A DNA stretch of 38,373 nt, from NCBI GenBank assembly GCA_022796015.1, contig JAAWHU010000028.1, forward strand, positions 1-38,373, read 5' to 3'. The position numbers and the translations under genes were made by a program. This stretch comes from Hungatella sp. GTDB taxonomy: Bacteria > Bacillota > Clostridia > Lachnospirales > Lachnospiraceae. The notes under the pieces are model-generated. The model searched no databases. It was given only the letters and a program-made list of their open reading frames with translations, and had not been told where the DNA came from. Positions 15,203 to 23,980 of this stretch are shown piece by piece (the first letter of the stretch is position 1; each line of letters begins with the position of its first letter).

Positions 15203-16684
15203 TTAGAGCGTCACTCCCTGTTTAAAGATAGCCATGTCGTGGAACCCTGCTTCCTCCGCCTTTACCTTTCTTCCCGATGCCACCTGAAGCACATAGTCAA
15301 ACAGCTCTCCGGCAAGCTCCTCCTTGGACTTATCCTCCACCATCTGTCCGGCATTGAAATCAATCCAGTTGTTCTTCTTCCCTGCCAGGGCGGAATTGCT
15401 GGAGATCTTCACCGTGGGAACAGGAGATGCAAAGGGAGTGCCCCGGCCTGTGGTAAACAGCACGATCTGGGCTCCTGATACTGCCAGTGCCGTGGACGCC
15501 ACCAGGTCATTGCCCGGCGCGCTTAAAAGGTTCAGGCCCTTGGTCTTCACCGGCTCCCCGTAGGACAGAACGCCTCTCACCGGTGCGCTCCCCGACTTCT
15601 GAGTACATCCCAAAGACTTGTCCTCCAGCGTGGAGATGCCTCCCTTTTTGTTGCCCGGAGACGGATTCTCATAGATGGTCTGGTTATGGCTCGTGAAATA
15701 ATTTTTAAAATCATTGATCAGGTCCACGGTCTTATGGAACAGTTCTTCATTCTCGCAGCGGTTCATGAGAATAGTCTCGGCGCCGAACATCTCCGGCACC
15801 TCTGTCAGGATGGTAGTCCCTCCCTTGGAAATAAGAATATCGGAAAATGCACCTACCACCGGGTTGGCCGTGATTCCTGACAGGCCGTCGGAACCGCCAC
15901 ATTTCATGCCGATCACCAGCTCGCCGGCATCAATGGGCTCCCTCTCGAAGCCCTTAGCATAATCCGCCAGCTCCCCAAGGAGAGCCATGGCCGCCTCATG
16001 CTCGTCCTCCACATCCTGGCACTGAAGGAACTTCACCCGGTTCTCGTCGTATTCGCCGATATACTCCTTGAGCACAGGAATATTGCTGTTCTCACAGCCA
16101 AGGCCCAGAACCAGCACCCCTCCTGCATTGGGATGGTGGATCATGTCCGCCAGCACTGTCCTGGTATACTCCTGGTCATCTCCCATCTGGGAACATCCAT
16201 AAGGATGGGGAAATGCCACGACCTCCTCCAGGCTTCCTCCAATCAGCTTTTGTCCATCCTTCTCCAGAGCCTTGGCAATGGAGTTTACACAGCCCACGGT
16301 AGGGATAATCCAGAGCTCGTTGCGCACTCCCGCCCTGCCGTCACTGCGGCGGTATCCCTGGAATACGGCAGGCTCCCCCTTCGCCATATCTCCGCGTACC
16401 GGTTCATATTCATAGGTAAGCAAGTCTCCTAATGCCGTCTTTAGATTGTGTACATGAATCCATCCTCCTTGGGGAATGTCCTCCTTGGCAAAGCCGATGC
16501 GGTATCCGTACTTTACCACTTCCTCCCCTGCGCCAATAGGCTTAAGGGCCACCTTATGACCCTGGGGAATCTCCTCCAAAGCAGTAACTGTCACATCCCC
16601 GATGACAAGGGTTTCCCCTTTTGCAATGGGGCGCAGGGCAACGGCTGCGTTGTCCTCCTGATTGATCTTGATCACATCCTGCAT
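15203..16684 (-). CDS. uxaA: Altronate dehydratase
   Basis: This 493-aa protein has both modules of UxaA: an N-terminal SAF-like domain (about 1-95, KINQEDNAAVALRPIAKGE) and the large GD_AH C-terminal domain (about 100-490). Conserved stretches include YRRSDGRAGVRNELWIIPTVGCVN, HPYGCSQMGDD, LGLGCENSN and KCGGSDGLSGITANP, whose Cys/His residues hold the iron centre. It converts D-altronate to 2-keto-3-deoxygluconate. The ATG at 16684 has GAGGAGAAG upstream; the longer frame from an upstream TTG is rejected. It is first in an operon with the IclR regulator, controlled by the promoter and palindrome just upstream. Confidence 0.93.
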   Translation of the reverse strand: MQDVIKINQEDNAAVALRPIAKGETLVIGDVTVTALEEIPQGHKVALKPIGAGEEVVKYGYRIGFAKEDIPQGGWIHVHNLKTALGDLLTYEYEPVRGDMAKGEPAVFQGYRRSDGRAGVRNELWIIPTVGCVNSIAKALEKDGQKLIGGSLEEVVAFPHPYGCSQMGDDQEYTRTVLADMIHHPNAGGVLVLGLGCENSNIPVLKEYIGEYDENRVKFLQCQDVEDEHEAAMALLGELADYAKGFEREPIDAGELVIGMKCGGSDGLSGITANPVVGAFSDILISKGGTTILTEVPEMFGAETILMNRCENEELFHKTVDLINDFKNYFTSHNQTIYENPSPGNKKGGISTLEDKSLGCTQKSGSAPVRGVLSYGEPVKTKGLNLLSAPGNDLVASTALAVSGAQIVLFTTGRGTPFASPVPTVKISSNSALAGKKNNWIDFNAGQMVEDKSKEELAGELFDYVLQVASGRKVKAEEAGFHDMAIFKQGVTL

Positions 16685-16713
16685 CTTTCTTCTCCTCAAT
16701 TATCATTATGGAT

Positions 16714-16727
16714 TGTAAGCGCTTACA
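16714..16727. promoter_or_regulatory. LacI-type operator TGTAAGCGCTTACA at uxaA
   Basis: A perfect 14-bp palindrome lies 3 bp downstream of the uxaA -10 box, over the expected transcription start. The identical sequence occurs at 32732-32745 before the LacI regulator gene. The central CG and the form fit LacI/GalR-type operators, so repression by that regulator is the likely mechanism. CcpA-like binding is an alternative. Confidence 0.75.
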
Positions 16728-16730
16728 TTT

Positions 16731-16759
16731 ATTTTACAGAATCTTCCAGAAGAAGTCAA
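16731..16759 (-). promoter_or_regulatory. Promoter of uxaA
   Basis: On the minus strand TTGACT (16759-16754) and TAAAAT (16736-16731) are 17 bp apart. The LacI-type operator lies immediately downstream. Confidence 0.7.
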
Positions 16760-16791
16760 CAAAAACTTATGATCTTTAGAAATATTTTACC

Positions 16792-16814
16792 CTGTCATGG
16801 CTTTTTTATGACAG
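16792..16814. repeat. Inverted repeat CTGTCAT-N9-ATGACAG
   Basis: A perfect 7-bp inverted repeat lies between the esterase terminator and the uxaA promoter, about 35-40 bp upstream of the uxaA -35 box. It may be a regulator site for uxaA or part of the terminator region. Confidence 0.4.
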
Positions 16815-16818
16815 AACA

Positions 16819-16844
16819 AAACCCGGACCTGACGGCCCGGGCTT
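16819..16844 (-). terminator. Intrinsic terminator after the esterase/ABC operon
   Basis: On the minus strand CCCGG (16841-16837) and CCGGG (16826-16822) form a stem with a 10-base loop, extended by an A-G/T-T edge and followed by TTTTGTT. It separates the esterase gene from the uxaA promoter in the same direction. Confidence 0.55.
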
Positions 16845-16850
16845 TCTGTC

Positions 16851-18197
16851 CTATTCCTGCCATGCCTCCACTACATAGTGGAGGGTTTGATTTTTGGAGG
16901 TTCTCACAAACCGGTTTACCTCTTTTCTGTCTGCCGTGCACTCCCTTTTTTTATCCCTGTCCTCAATACAGCGGCAAAAATGCCCGTAAAATTCCCAGTC
17001 CCGCGGGACTCCCAGCTCTCCTTCATATAAGGTGTCGCTTTTCTTCTCCAGCACACAGTACTGGTCTCTAAAAAAGTGATATACAATAGGATCCCCTTGA
17101 GGAGTGTCCCGGGGAATCTCTACCAGAATATGGAGAAGGACATCCCTTGACAGTGCGTTGACCACCCTGATCTCTTTTGCGGCTTTCAGATTCCCTTTCT
17201 CATAGGTGACCATTGCCCTTCCGGCGCTGACGGCCCGCACCTCCCCATGGGGCTCCACCTTAAGGATCCCCGGAGGGTCGCTTCGATAGCTTCCTTCCAT
17301 GTCACTCTGCATAATTCCGTTTTCATAGATAATCACCGTGTTGATCATTGTGGCATAGCCGTTTAAGGCTGCCGTATCGCTCCCTAAGATGGTGACTGTC
17401 TCGGGCTCTGTCTTCTTTCCGAATATCCACAGAAGAAGCATTCGGAACCTCTGGGCAAAGTATTGCTCCGTATGTACCGCCTCCGGCTCCGCTAAGTAGT
17501 GAAGGTCTTTGCCCTGCTCATATCCCAGCCCTTTTAAAATGTGGTAGAGTTCCCTGGTATTGTCTACATAATAGGACTCCGCCATGCCGCAGTCCAACCA
17601 GATTTTCTGCCCATAGTGCTCCATGGAATTGTAGAATTCATCACTGAGCCAGTGGACCGCCGGAGAAAGAAGGCCCAGCATGCCGTAGGTTTCATGGCGG
17701 TTCATGCCCATACACAGAGTCACCAGACCACCCATGGAGGAGCCTGCAAGAAGGGTGTGCTCCTTTTCCGGCTTTGTCCGGTAATGGCTGTCAATATAGG
17801 ATTTCACTTCATCCGCCATATACATCTCATAGGAAAAACCCAGGCCCTCCCCTTCAAAGGAATGGCACGGAATATATCCCCTCCGCCCCATCCTCCGAAA
17901 AGGAGGAGGGGTGGTGTGTGACAGCTCTCTTCGCCTGTCCGCCTCATTGCAGTCCACTCCCACCAGAATAATCGGAGGGATGCTGCCTGTCACCATCAAA
18001 TCCCAGGCTGTCAGATCGGCATTCCATCTGCGTTTTCCTTCCTCGGAAAATGACCACTGTCCGTCATGCATATAGACAACAGGATATCTCTCCTGAGAAT
18101 TATCATAGTCCGGCGGAAGACAGACACGGAAGATCCTTTGACTGCCCAAAGCTTTTGAATAAAAATCCGTAATAACATGCACCTGTCCTTTATCCAT
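16851..18197 (-). CDS. Multidomain esterase with Ig-like and starch-binding-like C-terminal domains
   Basis: This 448-aa protein starts with an alpha/beta-hydrolase esterase domain of the enterochelin-esterase/esterase-D type (about 15-260). Its triad fits S154 in GSSMG, D202 in WLDCG and H242 in EAVHTEQ. Residues about 268-342 resemble a BIG2-type Ig domain (SDPPGILKVEPHGEVRAVSAG). Residues about 345-448 resemble a CBM20-like fold (IPRDTPQGDP, then VNRFV near the end). No signal peptide is visible, although such accessory domains are usually extracellular. It lies 25 bp after the ABC binding-protein gene as the last gene of that operon. So it may hydrolyse an ester in the imported compound (inference). 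Confidence 0.75.
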   Translation of the reverse strand: MDKGQVHVITDFYSKALGSQRIFRVCLPPDYDNSQERYPVVYMHDGQWSFSEEGKRRWNADLTAWDLMVTGSIPPIILVGVDCNEADRRRELSHTTPPPFRRMGRRGYIPCHSFEGEGLGFSYEMYMADEVKSYIDSHYRTKPEKEHTLLAGSSMGGLVTLCMGMNRHETYGMLGLLSPAVHWLSDEFYNSMEHYGQKIWLDCGMAESYYVDNTRELYHILKGLGYEQGKDLHYLAEPEAVHTEQYFAQRFRMLLLWIFGKKTEPETVTILGSDTAALNGYATMINTVIIYENGIMQSDMEGSYRSDPPGILKVEPHGEVRAVSAGRAMVTYEKGNLKAAKEIRVVNALSRDVLLHILVEIPRDTPQGDPIVYHFFRDQYCVLEKKSDTLYEGELGVPRDWEFYGHFCRCIEDRDKKRECTADRKEVNRFVRTSKNQTLHYVVEAWQE

Positions 18198-18222
18198 TCG
18201 ATTATCCCTCCGAAGACCTTCC

Positions 18223-19869
18223 TTACTCGAAATATGCCTTGTTCATATATTCATAATTAACCACTTTCCTATTTCCTTTCAGGGAAACATTCTGAACCTC
18301 ATTAAGGCTTGCAAAGCAGAGAGGAATCCACCACATATTCTCGTTGCAAAGACCCTGGGCTTCCTTTAAAAGCTCTACCTTTTTGTCCGGGTCAAAGGTT
18401 ATCTTCAGCTCATCAATAACTGCCTGAAGAGCAGCCGCCTCCGGGTCATTGGCATTCTTGGCCACATTCCGGCCTCCCACCACGCCCTTTGCCGGCTCAA
18501 AGTGGGTTCCGTAGGGAGACACAATGGGATCACCGTTAATATTCACAAGGCGCAGGCTTAAATCCGCCTTAAAGTCTCCCTCCTGCATGGACGAGGCCGT
18601 AGCGTCGTCATAGGTTGTGATATCAAGGGTAATGCCTGCCTTGGCAAGCTGGTTCTGGATTACCTCTGCTGCTCTCGTGTAGACCACAACATTGGCCTGA
18701 ACCATGGAAAGTGTAAGTCCATCCGGATATCCGGCCTCTGCAAGAAGTTCCTTGGCTTTCTCTTCATTAGAAGCTGTAAGAATAGAATTTTCCTTCAGAG
18801 ATTCGTCATAGCCCAGGACGCCCGGAGGAATCAGGCCTGTTGCCCCGGAACCCGTCCCATCATATGCCACTGCCGCAATGTCCTCTGTGTTAATGGCATA
18901 TGCAATCGCCTGGCGGATCCGTTTGTCCTTCATAATCCCGCTTTCCGCCTCATAGTTGCAGGCCAGAAATACTACCACCACCTCGCCGCCGCTGTTCACC
19001 TTTAAGGTATCGCTTCCCTTGGCAAGAAGATCCGCCACATCAGAGTTTAAGGGGTCAAGAGCCACATCGATGGTTCCTGCCTCCAGCTCGATCATCTGAA
19101 CCGACTGTTCGGAAATAAGCCGGATAATCATATTTTTAATAGGAGGAGCTCCGTCCCAGTACTCCTGGTTGGCAGCCAGGGTAATGTTGTCTCCGCTCAC
19201 CCATTTCACAAACTTGTAGGGCCCGCTTCCCACCGGCTCCTGGCCGAACCGGTCCCCCTTTTCGGTAGTTGCACTCTCGGAGAACAGGCTTACCTTCACC
19301 AGAGAATCCAGCAGGGCCCCGAATGGGTAGTTGAGGCCTACATGAACACTGTAATCTCCTGTCTTTGTCACATCATCATAATTAATAAAATCCAAGGTGG
19401 CACCGATGCTGCTGCCTCTGTAGTGTTCAAAGGTAAATACCAGATCGTCTGCATCTGCCTTGTCCCCGTTGTGGAATACAATATCCTGCCTTAAATGAAG
19501 AGTGATTCCCATATTGTCGTCATCCATCTGATAGGACTCCACGGCATAAGGCACAATGTTGGAGCTGACTTTGTCGTAGCGGAACAACTGGTCAAATACC
19601 TGACAGTACACCCGTTTGATGGCTGCGCTGTCCAATCCTGATGGGTCTAATGTGGCCGGCTCCACATTGCTGGCCATGATAATCGTATCCTTTGCCGACA
19701 GAATTTCCTCTCCTTTTGCCTCCTCTGTCTCCTTTTGTCCCTGGCTGTCCTCCTTTACCGCCTGGGTACTTTCTCTGCCCTGCCCCGGGTCTGCCTGTCT
19801 GCCTTTGCAGCCTATACAGGAAAATGCCAGTACTGCTGCCAGGCTTAACGCCAACATCTTCTTTGTCAT
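18223..19869 (-). CDS. ABC transporter substrate-binding lipoprotein (SBP family 5)
   Basis: This 548-aa protein starts with a lipoprotein signal sequence (MTKKMLALSLAAVLAFSCIGC, probable lipidated Cys at about residue 21) and a Gln/Glu-rich linker to about residue 52. The rest matches the SBP_bac_5 (oligopeptide/dipeptide/nickel binding) fold, with ASNVEPATLDPSG, DADDLVFTFEHY and GSGPYKFVKW. It captures the ligand at the cell surface for the OppBCDF-like transporter encoded just upstream. The start at 19869 has GAGGAGGAG and overlaps the stop of the ATPase gene by 4 bp. The ligand cannot be told from sequence; peptides, glycosides or metal chelates are all possible. Confidence 0.9.
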   Translation of the reverse strand: MTKKMLALSLAAVLAFSCIGCKGRQADPGQGRESTQAVKEDSQGQKETEEAKGEEILSAKDTIIMASNVEPATLDPSGLDSAAIKRVYCQVFDQLFRYDKVSSNIVPYAVESYQMDDDNMGITLHLRQDIVFHNGDKADADDLVFTFEHYRGSSIGATLDFINYDDVTKTGDYSVHVGLNYPFGALLDSLVKVSLFSESATTEKGDRFGQEPVGSGPYKFVKWVSGDNITLAANQEYWDGAPPIKNMIIRLISEQSVQMIELEAGTIDVALDPLNSDVADLLAKGSDTLKVNSGGEVVVVFLACNYEAESGIMKDKRIRQAIAYAINTEDIAAVAYDGTGSGATGLIPPGVLGYDESLKENSILTASNEEKAKELLAEAGYPDGLTLSMVQANVVVYTRAAEVIQNQLAKAGITLDITTYDDATASSMQEGDFKADLSLRLVNINGDPIVSPYGTHFEPAKGVVGGRNVAKNANDPEAAALQAVIDELKITFDPDKKVELLKEAQGLCNENMWWIPLCFASLNEVQNVSLKGNRKVVNYEYMNKAYFE

Positions 19870-20843
19870 GGTTTCTCCTCCTCTTTCATGTGATTGATTT
19901 CCTCTACATAATGGCATGCTGCCCTATGTCCGTTTTGTATCTCCCGATACCTGGGATTTTCTTTAAAACATTTTTCTTTTGCATGGACACACCGGGCCGC
20001 AAAGCGGCATCCCGGAGCCCGGTCTATGGGAGACGTGATCTCCCCCTTCAGAAGAATCCTCCCCTTGTTGCCATCCACGTCCGGCACCGGAACTGCCGAC
20101 AAGAGAGCCTTCGTGTAGGGGTGCAGGGGGAATCGGAACAGTTCCTTTGCCTCACAGTGCTCCACCACCTTGCCTAAGTACATCACCATGATCTCATGGG
20201 AAATATAGCGCACCACCGACAGGTCATGGGTGATAAAAAGATAGGTCAGTTCCATGTGGGCCTGAAGGTCCTGCATCAGATTCAGGATCTGGGCCTGGAT
20301 AGACACGTCTAAGGCCGACACCGGCTCGTCGCAGATGATTACCTGAGGGCAGAGCACCAAGGCCCTGGCAATTCCCACTCTCTGACGTCTCCCTCCATCC
20401 AGCTCATGGGGATAAGAATCCCGGAGTCTCCTGGCGATTCCTACTGTGTCCATGATCTCATAGACCCGGCTGGCAATCTTGTCCTTTGACCCGTATTTGA
20501 ATATTACCAGAGGCTCCGCTATGGTCTGAAACACCGTCATCCTGGGATCTAAGGAGGACATGGGATCCTGAAAGATCATCTGCATCTGAGAGCACAGTTC
20601 ATAGCGCCGCTTGGACGAGATTTTGGAGATATTTTCGCCGTTATAAAAGATCTCTCCCCCTGTGTGGTCCAGAAGATGGAGCACCAGACGTCCTACTGTG
20701 GACTTGCCGCATCCGCTCTCCCCCACGATTCCAAGGGTCTGTTTCTTCTTTACAGAAAAGGAGACATCGTCTACTGCATGAAGCCTGCCTCCGGGAGTGT
20801 CAAAATATTTTTTCAGATTCCTCACTTCCAAAACCGGTTCCAT
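19866..20843 (-). CDS. Oligopeptide-type ABC transporter ATPase, OppF-like
   Basis: This 325-aa ATPase has Walker A GESGCGKST (about 41-49), Walker B VIICDEP and an H-loop at FITHD. The signature motif reads LDGGRRQR in place of the common LSGGQQQR, a variant often seen in clostridial Opp/Dpp ATPases. The C-terminal oligo_HPY region has the Cys-rich RFAARCVHAKEKC. It begins one base after the OppD-like stop and ends overlapping the binding-protein start, so translation is coupled. It energises uptake together with the OppD-like partner. Confidence 0.92.
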   Translation of the reverse strand: MEPVLEVRNLKKYFDTPGGRLHAVDDVSFSVKKKQTLGIVGESGCGKSTVGRLVLHLLDHTGGEIFYNGENISKISSKRRYELCSQMQMIFQDPMSSLDPRMTVFQTIAEPLVIFKYGSKDKIASRVYEIMDTVGIARRLRDSYPHELDGGRRQRVGIARALVLCPQVIICDEPVSALDVSIQAQILNLMQDLQAHMELTYLFITHDLSVVRYISHEIMVMYLGKVVEHCEAKELFRFPLHPYTKALLSAVPVPDVDGNKGRILLKGEITSPIDRAPGCRFAARCVHAKEKCFKENPRYREIQNGHRAACHYVEEINHMKEEEKP

Positions 20844-20844
20844 A

Positions 20845-21831
20845 TTATTTGTCTCCCCCTTTCTCCTGCCTGTGACACCGAACCATGTGACCGTCTCCCA
20901 TGTCTGTCAGCTCCGGCTTCCTTGTTCTGCACTTCTCCTGTACATAAGGGCACCGGGGATGAAAGCAGCAGCCTTTTGGAAGGTCTGCCGGGTCAGGCAT
21001 CATTCCCTTAATGGGCTTCAGCCTGGTCTCGTCCCCTGTCAGGCTGGGAAGAGACTCAAACAAACCGATGGTGTAGGGATGCATGGTATTTTTATAAACC
21101 TGTCTCGCCGATCCATATTCCACGATCTCCCCGGCGTAGATCACTGCAAGCTTGTCGCACATCTCCGCCACCACCCCCAGATCATGGGTAATCAGGATCA
21201 TAGATGTGTTCATCTCCTTTTTCAGACGGTTCATCAGCTCCAGAATCTGGGCCTGGATGGTCACGTCCAGGGCCGTAGTGGGCTCGTCGGCAATGAGCAG
21301 CCGGGGAGAACAGGCAAGGGCTATGGCAATGACAATTCTCTGTTTCATCCCTCCTGAAAACTGATGAGGGTATTCCCCAAGCCGCTGGGCCGGGATTCCC
21401 ACCATCTCCAGCATCTGTCCTGCCTTTTCCTCCAGCTCCCGGCGGGAACTGCTGCCGGAGTGAAGCTTTATCACCTCCATAATCTGCATTCCCACCGTGT
21501 CGATGGGATTTAAAGCCGTCATAGGATCCTGGAAGATCATGGAGATCTTATTTCCCCGGTACTTTCTCATCTTCTTCCCCGGAAGTCCCAAAAGATTCTC
21601 ACCCTGGAACTCAACGGTTCCCCGGATTACCTTTCCCGGCGGATCGCTGACAAGACCCATAATTCCTTTGGCAATGGTAGTCTTCCCGGCTCCTGTTTCC
21701 CCCACAAGCCCCAAGGTTTCCCCCTGGATCAGATCAAAGCCCACTCCGTTTACTGCCCGGCAGGTTCCCATGTTCCGGGTGATATAGTGGATATGAAGAT
21801 TTTTGACGGAAAGCAGCGCATTCGTATCCAT
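20845..21831 (-). CDS. Oligopeptide-type ABC transporter ATPase, OppD-like
   Basis: This 328-aa ATPase has Walker A GETGAGKTT (about 40-48), the standard signature FSGGMKQR, Walker B LLIADEP and H-loop LITHD. Its C-terminal oligo_HPY segment has a CxxxCPYxxxxC cluster (CCFHPRCPYVQEKC) that in relatives can bind an iron-sulfur cluster or metal. GAGGAG precedes the ATG, 13 bp after the OppC-like gene. It pairs with the OppF-like ATPase in one heterodimeric transporter. Confidence 0.92.
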   Translation of the reverse strand: MDTNALLSVKNLHIHYITRNMGTCRAVNGVGFDLIQGETLGLVGETGAGKTTIAKGIMGLVSDPPGKVIRGTVEFQGENLLGLPGKKMRKYRGNKISMIFQDPMTALNPIDTVGMQIMEVIKLHSGSSSRRELEEKAGQMLEMVGIPAQRLGEYPHQFSGGMKQRIVIAIALACSPRLLIADEPTTALDVTIQAQILELMNRLKKEMNTSMILITHDLGVVAEMCDKLAVIYAGEIVEYGSARQVYKNTMHPYTIGLFESLPSLTGDETRLKPIKGMMPDPADLPKGCCFHPRCPYVQEKCRTRKPELTDMGDGHMVRCHRQEKGGDK

Positions 21832-21844
21832 TTTTATCTCCTCC

Positions 21845-22702
21845 TCATTGCTTTAACCTGGGATCAAGCACATCCCTCAGTGCATCTCCCAAAACATTCA
21901 GACAAATTACACTCACCACAATGGCAAGACCAGGGTAAGTGACCATCCAGGAACATTTTGTAATGTAGGACCGGCCCATAGACAGCATGGTCCCCCATTC
22001 CGGCGTAGGCGGCTGCACCCCCAGTCCCAGAAAACTTAAACTTGCCACGGAAATAATGGCATTGGCCACGCCCAAGGTGGACTGCACGATTATGATTGCC
22101 ATAACATTGGGAAGAATATGGCGGACAATGAGACGCAGAGGCCTTGCTCCTATGGCCCGGCAGGCCTCAATATATTCGTTCTGCTTGGCAGACAGAACCG
22201 GAGCCCGAACCACCCGGGTAAAGCTGGGAATGGAGGATATGGCTATGGCAAGAATGGTGTTGCGCAGGCCCGCCCCCAGGCTTGTAGCCAGAACAATGGC
22301 CATAAGCAGGGAAGGGATCGCCATGAATACATCCATAATCCTCATAATCACGTTGTCCACCAGACCGCCGTAGTAACCGGCCGCAGCCCCCAGCATAACC
22401 CCGGCCAGGGTTGATACTGCCGTGGACAAAAGAGCTACCAGAAGAGAGATCCTTCCCCCGTAGATGACTCTGGAGAAGATGTCTCTTCCGTAATTGTCCG
22501 TGCCGAACCAATGCTTAAGACCAGGGGGCTGCAGTGCCTGGGCTATATTCTGCTCGTCGATTCCTTCAGGAGCCACAAAATCTGCAAACACAGCGGCAAA
22601 CACAATGACTAACAATAGAATCAGACATACGACTGCCAGACGATTCCTGGCAAACTGATAGGCTGCCTCTCTTAAGCGGCCAAAGGATCGGTTCTCCTCC
22701 AT
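21845..22702 (-). CDS. Oligopeptide-type ABC permease, OppC-like
   Basis: This 285-aa inner-membrane permease has an N-terminal helix (about 20-45), the OppC-type segment HWFGTDNYGRDIFSRVIYGGR (about 85-105) and the BPD permease domain with the cytoplasmic EAA loop EACRAIGARPLRLIVRHILPN. Its start overlaps the OppB-like stop by one base (TAATG). It forms the transmembrane heterodimer with the OppB-like protein. Confidence 0.92.
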   Translation of the reverse strand: MEENRSFGRLREAAYQFARNRLAVVCLILLLVIVFAAVFADFVAPEGIDEQNIAQALQPPGLKHWFGTDNYGRDIFSRVIYGGRISLLVALLSTAVSTLAGVMLGAAAGYYGGLVDNVIMRIMDVFMAIPSLLMAIVLATSLGAGLRNTILAIAISSIPSFTRVVRAPVLSAKQNEYIEACRAIGARPLRLIVRHILPNVMAIIIVQSTLGVANAIISVASLSFLGLGVQPPTPEWGTMLSMGRSYITKCSWMVTYPGLAIVVSVICLNVLGDALRDVLDPRLKQ

Positions 22703-23670
22703 TATGCCTCCACCTCCTTATGTTCCTCTTTTCTCTCCTTTTTCTTTCCCTGTATCTTGATTCTGGGGTCTATGAGAGAGTAGAGAATATCCACTGACAG
22801 ATTAATGATGCTGAATGAAAATGCTACCAGAAGAACCGCTCCCTGAACCACCGGATAGTCCCTGGAATTGATGGAATCAATCATCAGCTTTCCGATTCCC
22901 GGAATGGAAAAAATCTGCTCCGTCACAATAGCGCCTCCTAACATGATTCCAAAAGAGATTCCCACCACGGTAAAAATAGGGAGAAGAGCATTGCGCAGAA
23001 CATGGTGGAGAATCACATAGCTTTCCTTCTGCCCCTTTGCCCTGGCAGTGACCACATAGTCCTGGCGGATGCACTCCAGCATGGAGGAACGGGTAGTCCT
23101 CAAAAGGCCGGCGGCATTAGAAAATCCCACAGTCATGGCCGGAAGAATCCAGTATTTCCATCCGTAGAAACCGGAGGCCGGAAGCAGGCGGAGTTTCACG
23201 GAAAAAAGGATAATCAGCACCATTCCCAGCCAGAAATTAGGCATGGACACGGCCACAAGACCTATGGTAACCGCCAGATTGTCAATAAGAGAATACTGTT
23301 TTACCGCCGACACAATCCCTATGGGAAGCCCCATGACAATCATCATCACCAGGCATGCGCCGGCCATTTTCAGGGTGGTGGGATAGCGCTCCATAATCAG
23401 TTTAGCCACAGGCTGTCCGGACTTAAAAGAATTACCGAAATCTCCTTTGGTCACAATGTTTGTTACATATCTCACATACTGAGTGATAAAGGGATCCTTC
23501 AGCCCCAATTCCTCCCTTTTTGCCTCGATGGCCTCCACCGGAGCGTCATCTCCCAGCATAATTCTCGCCGGATCCCCTGGTGCAAAGTGGAGCAGCGTGA
23601 ACACCAAAAGCGACACACCCATGAGAACAGGAATCATCATTCCTATCCTCTTCAGGATATAGTTGATCAT
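22702..23670 (-). CDS. Oligopeptide-type ABC permease, OppB-like
   Basis: This 322-aa permease opens with MINYILKRIGMMIPVLMGVS, typical of OppB/DppB. It has the HFAPGDPARIML periplasmic motif (about 34-45), six predicted helices and the EAA-type loop ARAKGQKESYVILHHVLRNA. The start at 23670 is preferred because GGAGAG precedes it; an ATG six codons upstream lacks a site. It is the first gene of the oppB-C-D-F-binding protein-esterase operon, divergent from the LysR gene. Confidence 0.9.
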   Translation of the reverse strand: MINYILKRIGMMIPVLMGVSLLVFTLLHFAPGDPARIMLGDDAPVEAIEAKREELGLKDPFITQYVRYVTNIVTKGDFGNSFKSGQPVAKLIMERYPTTLKMAGACLVMMIVMGLPIGIVSAVKQYSLIDNLAVTIGLVAVSMPNFWLGMVLIILFSVKLRLLPASGFYGWKYWILPAMTVGFSNAAGLLRTTRSSMLECIRQDYVVTARAKGQKESYVILHHVLRNALLPIFTVVGISFGIMLGGAIVTEQIFSIPGIGKLMIDSINSRDYPVVQGAVLLVAFSFSIINLSVDILYSLIDPRIKIQGKKKERKEEHKEVEA

Positions 23671-23740
23671 ATCTTCCTCTCCTTTCATTAGTTGTTCTGG
23701 TTAGATCATTGTGAAACTCAAAACTCAGCCCAATCTTCTG

Positions 23741-23777
23741 ACCATATCTTGATACGGTTCACAGCAACCATATCTTG
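23741..23777. promoter_or_regulatory. Direct repeat ACCATATCTTG x2, candidate LysR binding region
   Basis: The 11-bp sequence occurs at 23741-23751 and 23767-23777, with a 26-bp period, in the divergent gap between the ABC operon and the LysR gene. The first copy continues as TATCTTGATA, an imperfect palindrome of the T-N-A kind favoured by LysR proteins. Confidence 0.45.
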
Positions 23778-23807
23778 CAGGAAACGACGGGAGACAGAGA
23801 ATCCTTC

Positions 23808-23836
23808 TTGTCTTCCCTCCCATGTTTTGTTATAAT
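23808..23836 (+). promoter_or_regulatory. Promoter of the LysR-family gene
   Basis: TTGTCT (23808-23813) and TATAAT (23831-23836) are 17 bp apart. The leader to the ATG at 23981 is about 140 bases. No clear promoter for the divergent oppB was singled out. Confidence 0.5.
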
Positions 23837-23980
23837 CATGTTGCAGATATTGGTTTTGCACGCTCATCTGTTATGGTGTGCTTATTATATCCTGTCTGGT
23901 TTTTTATAGTCAAATTACCTGTTTTCATGGCCTTAATAACTGTTTTTCATACAACTTGTACAATGGGAGGGGAAGGGAAC

